Position numbers and translations under genes: made by a program. From contig NZ_CP084463.1 in NCBI RefSeq assembly GCF_020405185.1, positions 2,108,001 to 2,172,000 of the forward strand: 64,000 nt of DNA, in the 5' to 3' direction. The notes beneath the pieces are model-generated. The model did no database searches and was not told the origin of the DNA. It saw nothing but the letters and a program-made list of their open reading frames with translations. This document shows, piece after piece, positions 17,479-25,704 of this stretch. Each line of letters opens with the position of its first letter. Within the stretch, counting starts at the first letter, position 1. Source of the DNA: Halomicrobium salinisoli (GTDB lineage: Archaea; Halobacteriota; Halobacteria; Halobacteriales; Haloarculaceae).

Positions 17479-19194
17479 TCACTCCGCCGGCGCGTCGCGT
17501 TCGGCGCCGTCGTCGACCACCGCCACGCCGGTGAACTCGAAGCGGGCGCCGCCGCGCTCGCTCTCCGTGACCGAGACGTCCCAGCCGTGCGCGTCGGCGA
17601 TGCTGCGGACGATGTTCAGGCCGAATCCGGTCCCCTGTTCGCTCGTCGAGAACCCCGCCTCGAACACCGCGTCGCGGTCGCTCTCGGGGATGCCCGGGCC
17701 GTCGTCGGCGACGTAGAAGCCGCCGTCCATCGGGCCCACCGTCACGGTGACGGCGTCGCTGCCGTCTCCGGAGTCGGCCTCCCGGCGAGACGGCGTCGAT
17801 TCGGAGGTCGCGGAGCCGTGTTCGACGGCGTCCCGACGAGCCCGCGAGTCAGGGTCCGTGGGACTGTGTTCCACCGCGTTGCGGTAGAGGTTCTCGAACA
17901 GCTCGCGGATGCGGCTCGCGTCGCCGGAGACCGTCTCCAGCGACCCGTCCACGTCGAGCCCGGCCGACGCCGTCTGCGTGGTCTCCCAGGCCTCCCGCGC
18001 GACCGCTTCGAGGTCGACGCGCTCGAACTCGCTGACGGTCTGCCCGGTCCGGGCCATCGTCAGGATCTCGTCGACGAGTTCGTCCATTCGATCCAGCGCG
18101 TCGGCCGCTCTCCGGAGGGCGTCGCTGTCGCCCTCTTCCCGTTCCAGCGTCACGGATCCCTGCGCGACGTTCAGCGGGTTCCGGAGGTCGTGGCTCACCA
18201 CGCTCGCGAACTCCTCGAGGTGTCGGTTCTGGTTCGTCAGTTCCCGCTCGCGCTGGCGGAGCTGCTCGCGGGCCCGCAGCGACGCGATGGCGTGACCGAT
18301 CGTCTCGCCGAGCTCCGCGAGCACCGTCCGCTCGGGCTCGTCGAACACGAACGGGCGGTCGGCGTACACGCTCAGGAGGCCGACGACGGCGTCGCCGTCG
18401 ACGATCGGAACGACGGCGATCGACGCGACGCCGTACGAGTCGATCATGTCCCGCCAGGGCTCCATCGACGGGTCCGCGCTGACGTCCTGTGAACACTGGA
18501 CCTCGCCGGTCCGGAGCGCGCACCCGGCCAGCCCCTGCCCGAGCGGGTCGTCTTCGTCGATGGTCACGACGAGCGACTCGTAGTACTCGTCGTCGAACCC
18601 GGCCCACGCGTCCGGTCGGACGACCGTCGCTCCGGGTTCGTACCGGCCGATCCACGCCGACTCGTAGGTGCTCGACTCCTGGAGGCGTTCGCAGACGCGC
18701 CACTCGAGCTCGGTCCGGTCGTCGGCGTCGACGACCTCCTGGGTCGCGATCCGGAGCGTGTCGTTGACGTGGCGTAGCTGGTCGGCCCGCAACTGCTGGC
18801 GCCGCCGCCGGGCGTCGTAGACGCCGACGAGGTAGCCGACCAGCGACCCGAACGTCGCGGCGTTCAACAGCGTCAGCTCCGGACCCGGCGGGAGCGCGTC
18901 TCTGGTGAAGAAGTGCGCGAACAGCCAGCCGGTCGCCACCACGACCGCCAGCCCGCCGACGCCGACCCAGGCGAGCGTCCGCTCGACGAACTGATCGGAG
19001 ACGAGTCGACCGCGCGCCATCTGCGCGCCGGCGAACACCAGGGCGGCCGACAGCGCGAGGGGCAGGACTCCGTCGACGGCGGCCGTGACTGGCGCGTCCC
19101 GTAACAGCACGGCGGTCCGCGCGTGAAAGGCGGAGAGCACGACGCCGAGGCCGGCGATAATAGTACCTCCCGTCCGGGATGAGAGATCCAGCAC
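17479..19194 (-). CDS. Membrane sensor histidine kinase with GAF domain
   Basis: This 571-residue kinase has about four N-terminal helices (residues 11-125). A GAF sensor domain lies at about 145-308, then a dimerisation/phosphoacceptor helix with His335 in SVVSHDLRNPLN. The ATPase domain shows an N box (FENLYRNAVEHS) and G boxes (VADDGPGIP, GTGFGLNIV). A 30-residue polar insertion lies after the N box. Translation starts at a GTG. No response regulator is adjacent, so it is an orphan kinase like most in haloarchaea. The stimulus is unknown; GAF domains often bind small molecules or sense redox state. Confidence 0.88.
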   Translation of the reverse strand: MLDLSSRTGGTIIAGLGVVLSAFHARTAVLLRDAPVTAAVDGVLPLALSAALVFAGAQMARGRLVSDQFVERTLAWVGVGGLAVVVATGWLFAHFFTRDALPPGPELTLLNAATFGSLVGYLVGVYDARRRRQQLRADQLRHVNDTLRIATQEVVDADDRTELEWRVCERLQESSTYESAWIGRYEPGATVVRPDAWAGFDDEYYESLVVTIDEDDPLGQGLAGCALRTGEVQCSQDVSADPSMEPWRDMIDSYGVASIAVVPIVDGDAVVGLLSVYADRPFVFDEPERTVLAELGETIGHAIASLRAREQLRQRERELTNQNRHLEEFASVVSHDLRNPLNVAQGSVTLEREEGDSDALRRAADALDRMDELVDEILTMARTGQTVSEFERVDLEAVAREAWETTQTASAGLDVDGSLETVSGDASRIRELFENLYRNAVEHSPTDPDSRARRDAVEHGSATSESTPSRREADSGDGSDAVTVTVGPMDGGFYVADDGPGIPESDRDAVFEAGFSTSEQGTGFGLNIVRSIADAHGWDVSVTESERGGARFEFTGVAVVDDGAERDAPAE

Positions 19195-19349
19195 GTGACC
19201 CGACGTAGCGGCTGCTCGGGCATGAGTCTGCCCCCTCCGGATACCGCTGCAGCGGTACTCACGTGGGTAATTTACTCCGAAGGCGGTGGTGCCGACGAGC
19301 CGCCGATCCCGACGTCCGCGCTCGCCGCGACGAACGTGGTCCGTCCGCG

Positions 19350-19883
19350 TCAGTACTCGGGGTTCTCCTCGGGGACGCCCTCGCGCTCGTTGACCAGGCG
19401 AGCGAGCGTGAAGAGGAGGTCCGACAGCCGGTTGAGGTACGTGATCGCGGCGCCGTTGGCGGGCTCCTCGGCTGCGAAGGAGACGGCCCGTCGCTCCGCC
19501 CGCCGGCAGACGGCCCGCGCGTGGTGGAGCTTCGACCCCTGGTCCGAGCCGCTCGGGAGGACGAACGACTCCAGCGGTTCCAGTTCCTCGTTGGCCTCGT
19601 CGACGTACGCCTCGATCTGCTCGACGTGGGCCTCCTCGATGACCGGGTCGTCCTCGTCGGGGTCCGGGTTGGCGAAGTCCGCCTGGACGACGTGGAGGTG
19701 GTTCTGGACCTCGCGGAGCATCTCGTCGACGTCGTCGTACCCCGTGGGCCGGACGCGGCCGACGAGGGCGTTCACCTCGTCGACCGTGCCGTAGGCCTCG
19801 ATGCGGCGGCTGTCCTTCGAGACGCGGTCCATGTTCCGCAGGTCGGTCTGGCCCTCGTCGCCGCGGCCGGTGTAGATTGGCAT
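19350..19883 (-). CDS. Cob(I)alamin adenosyltransferase, PduO type
   Basis: This enzyme adenosylates reduced corrinoid with ATP to make the coenzyme B12 form. At 177 residues it has the PduO-type layout. The N-terminal ATP-binding motif is YTGRGDEGQTDL, followed by RIEAYGTVDEVNALVG. The C-terminal signature is SKLHHARAVCRRAERR, with LNRLSDLLFTLAR. It is all-helical and trimeric in known structures. It lies alone between the sensor kinase and the superoxide dismutase. Whether it serves de novo synthesis or salvage cannot be told. Confidence 0.93.
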   Translation of the reverse strand: MPIYTGRGDEGQTDLRNMDRVSKDSRRIEAYGTVDEVNALVGRVRPTGYDDVDEMLREVQNHLHVVQADFANPDPDEDDPVIEEAHVEQIEAYVDEANEELEPLESFVLPSGSDQGSKLHHARAVCRRAERRAVSFAAEEPANGAAITYLNRLSDLLFTLARLVNEREGVPEENPEY

Positions 19884-19988
19884 ACGGGAGGGTCAGGTCG
19901 CCAGCGTCTTATAGGCGACTGCGACGCCGCTTGCCCACGGTCGAGAAGAGAACGGAGACGGGCCGACAGCTACGCTCGGATTCGTCCG

Positions 19989-20591
19989 TTATTCGAACAG
20001 TTCGACGGCCTGCTCGTAGCGACTGGCCGGCTCCTCCCAGTCGACGACCTCGAAGAAGTTGTCGACGAAGTCGCCGCGGTCGGGACCGTAGTCGTAGTAG
20101 TAGGAGTGCTCCCAGACGTCCAGCGCGAGGATCGGGTGACCGCCCCAGATCGCGCCCTGGTCGTGCTTGTCGACGACGACGTTGCGGAGCTGGTTGCTGA
20201 AGGAGTCGTAGACGAGCAGGGCCCAGCCGGAGGCGTTGCCGGCGGCGGCCTCGAACTCGGCCTTCCAGGCCTCGTAGGAGCCGAAGTCCTGCTCGATGCG
20301 GTCGGCCAGCGCGCCCTGGGGCTCGTCGCCGCCCTCGGGGGACATGTTCTGCCAGAAGAGGTCGTGGAGGATGTGGCCCGAGGAGTTGTGGGTCACGTTG
20401 CGGATGGCGCCGGCGGAGGAGGAGAAGTCGCCGTCCTCGCGGTTCTCGGCGAGCGTCTCCTCGGCGGCGTTCCAGCCGTCGACGTAGCCCTGGTGGTGGG
20501 TGTCGTGATGCCAGGTGAGCACCTGCTCGGAGACGTGGGGTTCCAGCGCGTCGTAGTCGTACGGCAGCGGATCGAGTTCGTAGTCAGACAT
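19989..20591 (-). CDS. sod: Superoxide dismutase (Mn/Fe family)
   Basis: This enzyme converts superoxide to oxygen and hydrogen peroxide. The metal ligands are His28 (in TWHHDTHH), His76 (SGHILHDLFW), Asp158 and His162 (LDVWEHSYY), all present in this 200-residue protein. Haloarchaeal enzymes of this type use manganese. No signal peptide is visible, so it is cytoplasmic. The divergently transcribed neighbour is a zinc-ribbon winged-helix regulator, and a motif repeated in this intergenic region is described separately. Confidence 0.96.
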   Translation of the reverse strand: MSDYELDPLPYDYDALEPHVSEQVLTWHHDTHHQGYVDGWNAAEETLAENREDGDFSSSAGAIRNVTHNSSGHILHDLFWQNMSPEGGDEPQGALADRIEQDFGSYEAWKAEFEAAAGNASGWALLVYDSFSNQLRNVVVDKHDQGAIWGGHPILALDVWEHSYYYDYGPDRGDFVDNFFEVVDWEEPASRYEQAVELFE

Positions 20592-20608
20592 CGAATAACG
20601 AGAGGAGC

Positions 20609-20716
20609 GGTATACCCTTGAAGGTAATCTGAAGCGAGTTACAGTTAGCTCGATGACGGTTCAGTCCGGGGCGGCCCGGGCACGCGCCGAGCAGGACCGA
20701 TAGATAATCTAGATTA
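20609..20716. promoter_or_regulatory. sod / regulator intergenic region with inverted repeats
   Basis: The minus strand has a TATA-like GGGTATACCG near 20609-20618 for sod. Upstream lies GTAATCTGAAGCGAGTTAC (20624-20642), with GTAA/TTAC arms. The perfect 12-bp palindrome TAATCTAGATTA is at 20705-20716, before the plus-strand regulator gene. A similar GTAATCCGCGTTAC stands at 21744-21757, before the next small gene. These could be binding sites for the neighbouring regulator. Confidence 0.35.
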
Positions 20717-20768
20717 CACAACTGGCGTTCGGCATAGTTTTTTGCCCGCGTGCCCCCTCTTCCAGGAC

Positions 20769-21641
20769 ATGAGCCGAGTCGACAGTCTCCAGAACTGTGA
20801 GGACTGCGTCCCGCCGGCGGACGCCTTCTCCGTGGTCGCCGACGAGACGCGACTGGCCATCCTGGAGGCGCTCTGGCAGCTCGAGACGCCCGCGCGGTTC
20901 ACGGACGTCCACGACGAGGTGGGGCTGCGCGACAGCGCGCAGTTCAACTACCACCTCGGGAAGCTGACGGGCCAGTTCGTCCGCAAGCGCGAGGAGGGCT
21001 ACGAGCTGCGGACGGCCGGCGAGCGCGTCGTGCAGGCCATCCTCGCCGGATCGTTCACCGAGCATCCCCGCCGCGAGTTCGACCTGTCGGACCCCTGCAC
21101 GAAGTGCGGGGAGCCGCTGGCCGCGGAGTACGAGGACGAGACGCTCGCGATCTCGTGTCCGGCCTGCGGGCACGGTCACGGCGAGTACCCATTCCCGCCG
21201 GGCGGGTTCCACGAGCGCAGCGACGAGGAGGTACTGGAGGCGTTCGACCAGCGCGTGCGCCACCTCCACTGCCTCGCCAAGGACGGCGTCTGCCCGGAGT
21301 GCAACGGCCGCATGGAGACGACCATCTCGCGGGAGGGCGACTGCTGTCTGGGGGCGCGCGTCCGGGCCGAGCACGTCTGCCGGCAGTGCCACCACGAGCT
21401 GTGCTCGGCCGTCGGTCTGGCCCTACTGGACCAGTCCGACGTCGTGGCCTTCTGCGACGAGCAGGGCGTCGCCCTCTCCGAGACGCCCTACTGGCGGTTC
21501 GAGTGGTGCGTCGACGACGAGCCCGTCACCGTCGACTCCGAGGACCCCTGGCGCCTGACCGTGGACGTCACCGTCGGCGGGGAGACGCTCCGGGTCACCG
21601 TCGACGGCGACCTCTCCGTGGTCGACATCGAGCGCGCGTAG
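20769..21641 (+). CDS. ArsR-like winged-helix regulator with zinc-ribbon domain
   Basis: Residues 18-95 of this 290-residue protein form a winged helix of ArsR type (DAFSVVADETRLAILEAL, then FNYHLGKLTGQFV). The middle region has two zinc-ribbon-like Cys pairs, CTKC (110-113) with CPAC (130-133), and CPEC (175-178) with CRQC (204-207). The C-terminal part is beta-rich and acidic. Haloarchaea have many proteins of this layout, generally called transcriptional regulators of unknown ligand. The gene is divergent from sod, so redox or metal sensing through the cysteines is a reasonable guess. The start MSRVDSLQN is supported by the family-like N-terminus. Confidence 0.82.
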   Translation: MSRVDSLQNCEDCVPPADAFSVVADETRLAILEALWQLETPARFTDVHDEVGLRDSAQFNYHLGKLTGQFVRKREEGYELRTAGERVVQAILAGSFTEHPRREFDLSDPCTKCGEPLAAEYEDETLAISCPACGHGHGEYPFPPGGFHERSDEEVLEAFDQRVRHLHCLAKDGVCPECNGRMETTISREGDCCLGARVRAEHVCRQCHHELCSAVGLALLDQSDVVAFCDEQGVALSETPYWRFEWCVDDEPVTVDSEDPWRLTVDVTVGGETLRVTVDGDLSVVDIERA

Positions 21642-21781
21642 CACACGGCCATCCGTTCTTCCACCGTCGTCTCCGGCCGCGCACCGACCGACAGCCCCGC
21701 CGCCGCCCGGTTCGTCTCAGATCCGTTTCAGAAACGCGCTCCGGTAATCCGCGTTACAGAAGTGTAATTCAGAATACCATT

Positions 21782-22063
21782 ATGGGCCCGACGGCCCACC
21801 GTCTAGACGCGATGGTCCGATCCGATCCGTCCCTCGACGCGGCCGCGACGTACAGCCTCCGGCAGGTCGTCGCGGCGGCCGCACTGGTCTCCGGTCTGGC
21901 GGTCGGCGCCGTGCTGGCCGTCGCGAACCCGGTCGCCGCGCTGGGCGTGGCCGTCCTCGCCGACAGCGTCCGACGGGCGCGCCGGTTCGCGAGCCGGCGG
22001 CGCCACCCTGACTGCCCCCGGCGCGTGTGCGTGCCGCGCACGGCGGCCTGCGCCGAGCGCTAG
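21782..22063 (+). CDS. Small membrane protein, function unknown
   Basis: From the ATG at 21782 this encodes 93 residues, and a second ATG at 21812 would remove ten. Residues 29-60 form one long or two short hydrophobic helices, followed by a basic, Cys-containing tail (RRRHPDCPRRVCVP). I recognise no family. An AT-rich promoter-like stretch with a GTAA/TTAC inverted repeat lies just upstream. It could be a real small gene or a chance open frame; the hydrophobic pattern and promoter favour a gene. Confidence 0.45.
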   Translation: MGPTAHRLDAMVRSDPSLDAAATYSLRQVVAAAALVSGLAVGAVLAVANPVAALGVAVLADSVRRARRFASRRRHPDCPRRVCVPRTAACAER

Positions 22064-22112
22064 ACTTACCTCGCGACAATAGTTATCAATCCGACACTCC
22101 TAGCCGACGCCG

Positions 22113-22367
22113 ATGCTCGAACTCTACCAGGCGGAGGGCTGTCCCTACAGCGAGAAAGTCCGCGAGAAGATGACGGAACTGGGCGTCTCCTACGTCGCCC
22201 ACAACCCGCGAACGCACGGCGGGGACGTCCGCGACGAGTCGGCCCACGAGCAGTTGCTCGAACTCGGCGGCGAGGACCAGATTCCCTTCCTCGTCGACCC
22301 CGAGCGGGACGTGGCGATGTACGAGAGCGACGACATCGCCGAGTACCTCGACGAGCACTACGCCTGA
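22113..22367 (+). CDS. Glutaredoxin / GST N-terminal-like thioredoxin-fold protein
   Basis: This 84-residue protein has a complete glutaredoxin-like thioredoxin fold. The active-site CPYS is at residues 10-13 and the cis-proline motif QIPFLVDP follows, then YESDDIAEYLDEHY, which is typical of glutaredoxin and GST N-terminal domains. CPYS suits a monothiol or dithiol-disulfide redox role. Haloarchaea use gamma-glutamylcysteine instead of glutathione, so the physiological partner probably differs from that of bacterial glutaredoxin. It stands alone, 50 nt after a small membrane protein. Confidence 0.88.
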   Translation: MLELYQAEGCPYSEKVREKMTELGVSYVAHNPRTHGGDVRDESAHEQLLELGGEDQIPFLVDPERDVAMYESDDIAEYLDEHYA

Positions 22368-22467
22368 CTCGCGAGGGGGCCGTCGACCAGCCGATTCGAT
22401 ATAGCGGATGCTCGTTTATCACGGTTGAACCGGGAGCTTCAACTGACCCGGCCCAGAAGCCCCGTCT

Positions 22468-22632
22468 ATGGCCCTCGAGCACTACTGCCCGAACTGCGAG
22501 GAAGAGCGAACCTTCTGGCAGGTCGCGAGCACGACGATGCACCTCGGCGAGAAGGTCAAGTTCCGCTGCGAGGAGTGCAACCACGGCTTCGTGCGCATCG
22601 ACGACGTGGTCGATACGAGCGCCGAGGCCTGA
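22468..22632 (+). CDS. Very small zinc-ribbon protein (54 residues)
   Basis: Translation from the ATG at 22468 gives 54 residues that start MALEHYCPNCEEERTFWQ and end in IDDVVDTSAEA. The two pairs CPNC and CEEC, 27 residues apart, form a zinc ribbon. I remember this as a conserved haloarchaeal small protein with no known function. Its size, cysteine spacing and acidic charge fit the family well. A hairpin followed by T residues lies 30 nt after the stop. Confidence 0.8.
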   Translation: MALEHYCPNCEEERTFWQVASTTMHLGEKVKFRCEECNHGFVRIDDVVDTSAEA

Positions 22633-22662
22633 CGGTCTCCCTACTCCTCGATAGCTCTCGAT

Positions 22663-22684
22663 ACCCCTCTTAGCAGGGGTTTTC
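22663..22684 (+). terminator. Hairpin/T-run terminator after the zinc-ribbon gene
   Basis: ACCCCTCTTAGCAGGGGT followed by TTTC gives a 6-bp stem and a short T run. It stands 30 nt after the zinc-ribbon stop codon. Confidence 0.5.
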
Positions 22685-22709
22685 GTCGTCGGGAACGGGT
22701 CCCCGATCG

Positions 22710-22886
22710 ATGCCAGTCGAACACGCCCCGTCCACCGGCGATCAGCTGACGATGACCGTCGTGACGTACGCCGACGCGCCCGATCGCTGCACGGTGGCCC
22801 CGTCCGGACTGTCGGGCGTCGCGCGGATGTCGACGTGGCTCACCGTCGACCGGTCGATCGTCGTTTCCTTACGAGAGATGCGCTAG
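22710..22886 (+). CDS. Very small conserved haloarchaeal protein (58 residues, DUF7511-like)
   Basis: The ATG at 22710 opens a 58-residue frame. It contains TVVTYADAPDRCTVAPSG and ends in RMSTWLTVDRSIVVSLREMR. The RM(S/T)TWL motif near the C-terminus with a preceding TVVxY strand is what I remember of a haloarchaeal domain of unknown function, DUF7511. I cannot check the family number. No catalytic residues stand out. It lies between the zinc-ribbon protein and a receiver protein, whose promoter overlaps its 3' end. Confidence 0.65.
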   Translation: MPVEHAPSTGDQLTMTVVTYADAPDRCTVAPSGLSGVARMSTWLTVDRSIVVSLREMR

Positions 22887-22892
22887 CCAAGA

Positions 22893-22902
22893 GATTTATC
22901 GC
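22893..22902 (+). promoter_or_regulatory. TATA-like box of the receiver gene
   Basis: GATTTATCGC stands 24-32 nt before the ATG at 22925, consistent with a leaderless transcript. Confidence 0.5.
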
Positions 22903-22924
22903 CGAGTACTCGCAACGCCTCGGC

Positions 22925-23293
22925 ATGGCCATCGAGGTGCTGATCGTCGACGAGGACAGGGACGTCCTCGAGGTGACCGAGGCGTTCCTGGGTCGCCACG
23001 ACGGTCTGGCGGTCGCGACCGAGACCGACCCGGAGGCGGCGCTTTCGGCCGTCACGGACGGCGAGTACGACGCCGTGGTGAGCGATCTGACGATGCCCGG
23101 CCTGGACGGGCTGACGCTGTGTCGCGAGATCCGCGAGACGCGGCCCGACCTGCCTTTCTTCCTCTTCACGGGCCGCGAGGAGAGCGACATCGAGGGCGAC
23201 CTCGGCCCCGTGACTGCGGTCGTCCGCAAGTCGACCGGGACCGACCAGTACGACGACATCGCCGAGCGGATCCGCGCAGCGGTCGATAGCTGA
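22925..23293 (+). CDS. Stand-alone response regulator receiver
   Basis: This 122-residue protein is a single receiver domain with no output domain. The acidic pair DED is near residue 10, the phospho-acceptor Asp is in VVSDLTMPGLDG, Thr is in LFTGREE and Lys in VVRKSTG. Single receivers in haloarchaea act by protein contact or in phosphorelays. The start MAIEVLIVDED was chosen because it starts the domain and has a TATA box at the right distance. It is convergent with a PAS/GAF histidine kinase whose stop is 13 nt away, a plausible partner kinase, though this is unproven. Confidence 0.9.
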   Translation: MAIEVLIVDEDRDVLEVTEAFLGRHDGLAVATETDPEAALSAVTDGEYDAVVSDLTMPGLDGLTLCREIRETRPDLPFFLFTGREESDIEGDLGPVTAVVRKSTGTDQYDDIAERIRAAVDS

Positions 23294-23306
23294 GCGGGGC
23301 TCGTCG

Positions 23307-25574
23307 CTACTCGGCGTCCGCCCGCGGCAGCGTCAGCGTCACCGTCGTCCCCCCGTCGCGGGCGAACTCGACGGTGCCGCCCATCGATCCGGTGGTCCAC
23401 TTGACCAGCCACAGCCCGAGGCCCCGGCTGTGGGTGAGCTGGGTGATCTCCGCGTCGCCGACGACGACGGCCAGTTCCCGGTCGGGGATGCCCGCGCCGT
23501 CGTCCGCGACGGACACCTCGACGGTCCGGTCGTCGACCCGGACGCCGACCTCCACGGCCGGGGTCTCGTTGTGCCGGACGGCGTTCTCCAGCAGCTCCCG
23601 CAGCGCCGTGCGCAGCCGCTCGTCGCCGGCCAGCGCCGTGCCGGCGACGTCGGTCCGGACGTCGGCGGCGCTCGAGGCCGCGAACTCGGTAGTGACGTCC
23701 TCGACGACGGCGGCGACGTCGACCGGGTTGCGGTCGCCCGAGCGGACGGCGCGCTCGACCTCGCGGGCCCGCTCGCTCATCCGGACCAGCGACTCGGCGG
23801 TCCGCTCGAGCAGCCCGACGCGGTCGGCCAGTTCCCCGTCGAGCGCCTCGCGGAGGTAGTCGGCCACGCCGAGCACGACGGTCATGTCGTTGCGCAGGTT
23901 GTGCCGGAGGACGCGGTTGAGCACCTGGATTCGCCGCTCGCGCTCGCGCTGGTCGGAGATGTCCGTGTAGATGCCGAAGCCCCACCGGCCGCCGTCGCCG
24001 CGGTCGTACGGGACCCCGCGGAACAGGAAGTCCCGGTAGCCGTCGGCGGTCCGCCGGCGCACCTCGGCGTGGACGATCTGGCCTTGCTCGGCCCGGTGGT
24101 CGAGCGCGCGGGCAGTCGCGCGGACGTCCTCGTCGGGCGGGAGGATGAGGTCGTTGAGGTTCCGGTCCCGGATCGCCGCCGCGTCGTAGCCGAACACGTC
24201 CTCGAAGGCGGGGTTGACCGACCGGACGCGCGGCCGACCGCCGACGAACTCCGTCTCGACGACCGGGTCCGGGAGGCTGTCGAACAGGTACGAGAAGCGG
24301 TCCCGCTCGTCCCGGAGCCGCTCGCGGGCCCGCCGCAGGTCGGTCCGGTCGCGGACGACGCCGACGACGCCGGGGCGGCCGCCGTCCTCCGGCAGCAGCG
24401 ACAGGTCGATCTCGACGGGGAAGCGGTCGCCCCCGGCGGTCAGCAGGTCGGTCTCCACGGCGACGTCGGCGGCCTCGCCCTCGCGGAGCCGCTCGATGGC
24501 GTCGTAGATGCCGTCGACGGCGTCGTCGTCCGCGATCAGCGACCGCGGCGACCGGGACCGCAGGGCCGGTCGGTCGTACCCGACCCGGTCGGCCAGCGGT
24601 CCGGTCACGAGGTCGAATTCGCAGTCCCCGTCGAGGACGAACATCATGTCCCGGCCGTGCTCGACGACGGCCCGGTAGCGGCGCAGTTCCCGCTCGCGCT
24701 CGACGCGATCCAGGGCGTCGGCCGCGTTCGCAGCCAGGATCTCCGCCATCGAGACGTCGGTCTCGTCGAAGGCGCCCGCCCGCTCGCTACCGATACACAG
24801 CACCCCGTGCTCGCCGAGCGGAACGTAGGCCGACGACCGGTGGGAGCCGCGGTCGTGCCCGTCCGATCGGCCCTCGTGGTCGTCGACGACCAGCGTCTCG
24901 CCGGTCTGGAAGGCCTCGCCCGGCGGGCCCTCGCCGACCGCGTAGGCGGTCCGGTCGGGCGTCTCGTCGGCGACGGCGTCCGTCCTCGCGACCGGTTCCA
25001 GAGCGCCCGTCTCGGGGTCGTAGAGGCGCACCAGGTTCCGCTCGAAGCCGAGGACGTCCTCCGCCGCGCCGGCGACGATGTCGGCGACCTGCGGGGGCCT
25101 GTGGGCCAGCATGAGCGCCCGCGTCGTCTCGAGCAGCCCCGACAGCGGATCGTCGGCCTCGTTCGCCTCGGCGTCTGCCTCCTCCGCTTCGTCGCCGGCC
25201 CCGGCCACTCCGGATTCGTCGCCCGCCCCATCGCGTTCGGTTCCGTCGCCGTCCACGACGGCCCGGACTCGCTCTGCCGGGTCGGTCGTCGACCGCGGGA
25301 CGTACTCCGTGGCGCCGTTGCGGGTGGCCCGCGCGGCCGCGGTCCCGTCGGGCTCGTCGGAACACAGGAGCACCGGCAGGTCCGGACGGGCCTCGCTGAC
25401 GGTCCGGAGGGCCTCGACCCACTCGGCCTCCGGCAGGTCCGCCTCGACGACGACGCAGTCCGCGCCGTCGATCAGACTGCGGACCTCGCCCGCTCCCGCC
25501 CGAATCACGTCGAACTCGCCGTCGAGCGAGGGCCCGTCCGGGGGGCCGACGTGGGCCACCACAGTACGCGACAT
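23307..25574 (-). CDS. Soluble multi-sensor histidine kinase (receiver-like, GAF, two PAS)
   Basis: This 755-residue kinase has no membrane segments. Residues 1-108 resemble a degenerate receiver, with Asp replaced around VVVEADLPEAEW. A polar linker follows, then a GAF domain (about 145-290) and PAS domains at about 300-415 and 425-540. The phosphoacceptor His558 is in RVLRHNLRNDM, the form common in haloarchaeal kinases. The ATPase domain has an N box (LRELLENAVRHN) and VADDGAGIP. It likely senses a cytoplasmic signal such as light, oxygen or redox state through its PAS/GAF domains. A single-domain receiver gene is convergent and adjacent. Confidence 0.9.
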   Translation of the reverse strand: MSRTVVAHVGPPDGPSLDGEFDVIRAGAGEVRSLIDGADCVVVEADLPEAEWVEALRTVSEARPDLPVLLCSDEPDGTAAARATRNGATEYVPRSTTDPAERVRAVVDGDGTERDGAGDESGVAGAGDEAEEADAEANEADDPLSGLLETTRALMLAHRPPQVADIVAGAAEDVLGFERNLVRLYDPETGALEPVARTDAVADETPDRTAYAVGEGPPGEAFQTGETLVVDDHEGRSDGHDRGSHRSSAYVPLGEHGVLCIGSERAGAFDETDVSMAEILAANAADALDRVERERELRRYRAVVEHGRDMMFVLDGDCEFDLVTGPLADRVGYDRPALRSRSPRSLIADDDAVDGIYDAIERLREGEAADVAVETDLLTAGGDRFPVEIDLSLLPEDGGRPGVVGVVRDRTDLRRARERLRDERDRFSYLFDSLPDPVVETEFVGGRPRVRSVNPAFEDVFGYDAAAIRDRNLNDLILPPDEDVRATARALDHRAEQGQIVHAEVRRRTADGYRDFLFRGVPYDRGDGGRWGFGIYTDISDQRERERRIQVLNRVLRHNLRNDMTVVLGVADYLREALDGELADRVGLLERTAESLVRMSERAREVERAVRSGDRNPVDVAAVVEDVTTEFAASSAADVRTDVAGTALAGDERLRTALRELLENAVRHNETPAVEVGVRVDDRTVEVSVADDGAGIPDRELAVVVGDAEITQLTHSRGLGLWLVKWTTGSMGGTVEFARDGGTTVTLTLPRADAE

Positions 25575-25704
25575 CGAGTCGGGTTGCTAACTGACCTCCA
25601 TCCGGAAATAAGGTCCGCTAGCTATAGAAATTATATCACGTCGCGTACGGAATTCTCCCCCTCGGTGCGGCGGTCGTGCGACTGCCCGGGAGACGGGCGG
25701 AGCC

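Noticed and set aside
16018..18492. Very long open frame on the plus strand (over 800 codons)
   Set aside because: It lies opposite the HEAT-repeat and histidine kinase genes. Its product is Arg/Val/Gly-rich and has no domain. High GC keeps the antisense frame open.
25611..25650. GCTATAGAAATTATATC as a possible end of a second palindromic element
   Set aside because: It shares only TATAG and AAATT with the 10989-11074 element and has no inverted partner. It is better explained as the promoter region of the histidine kinase.
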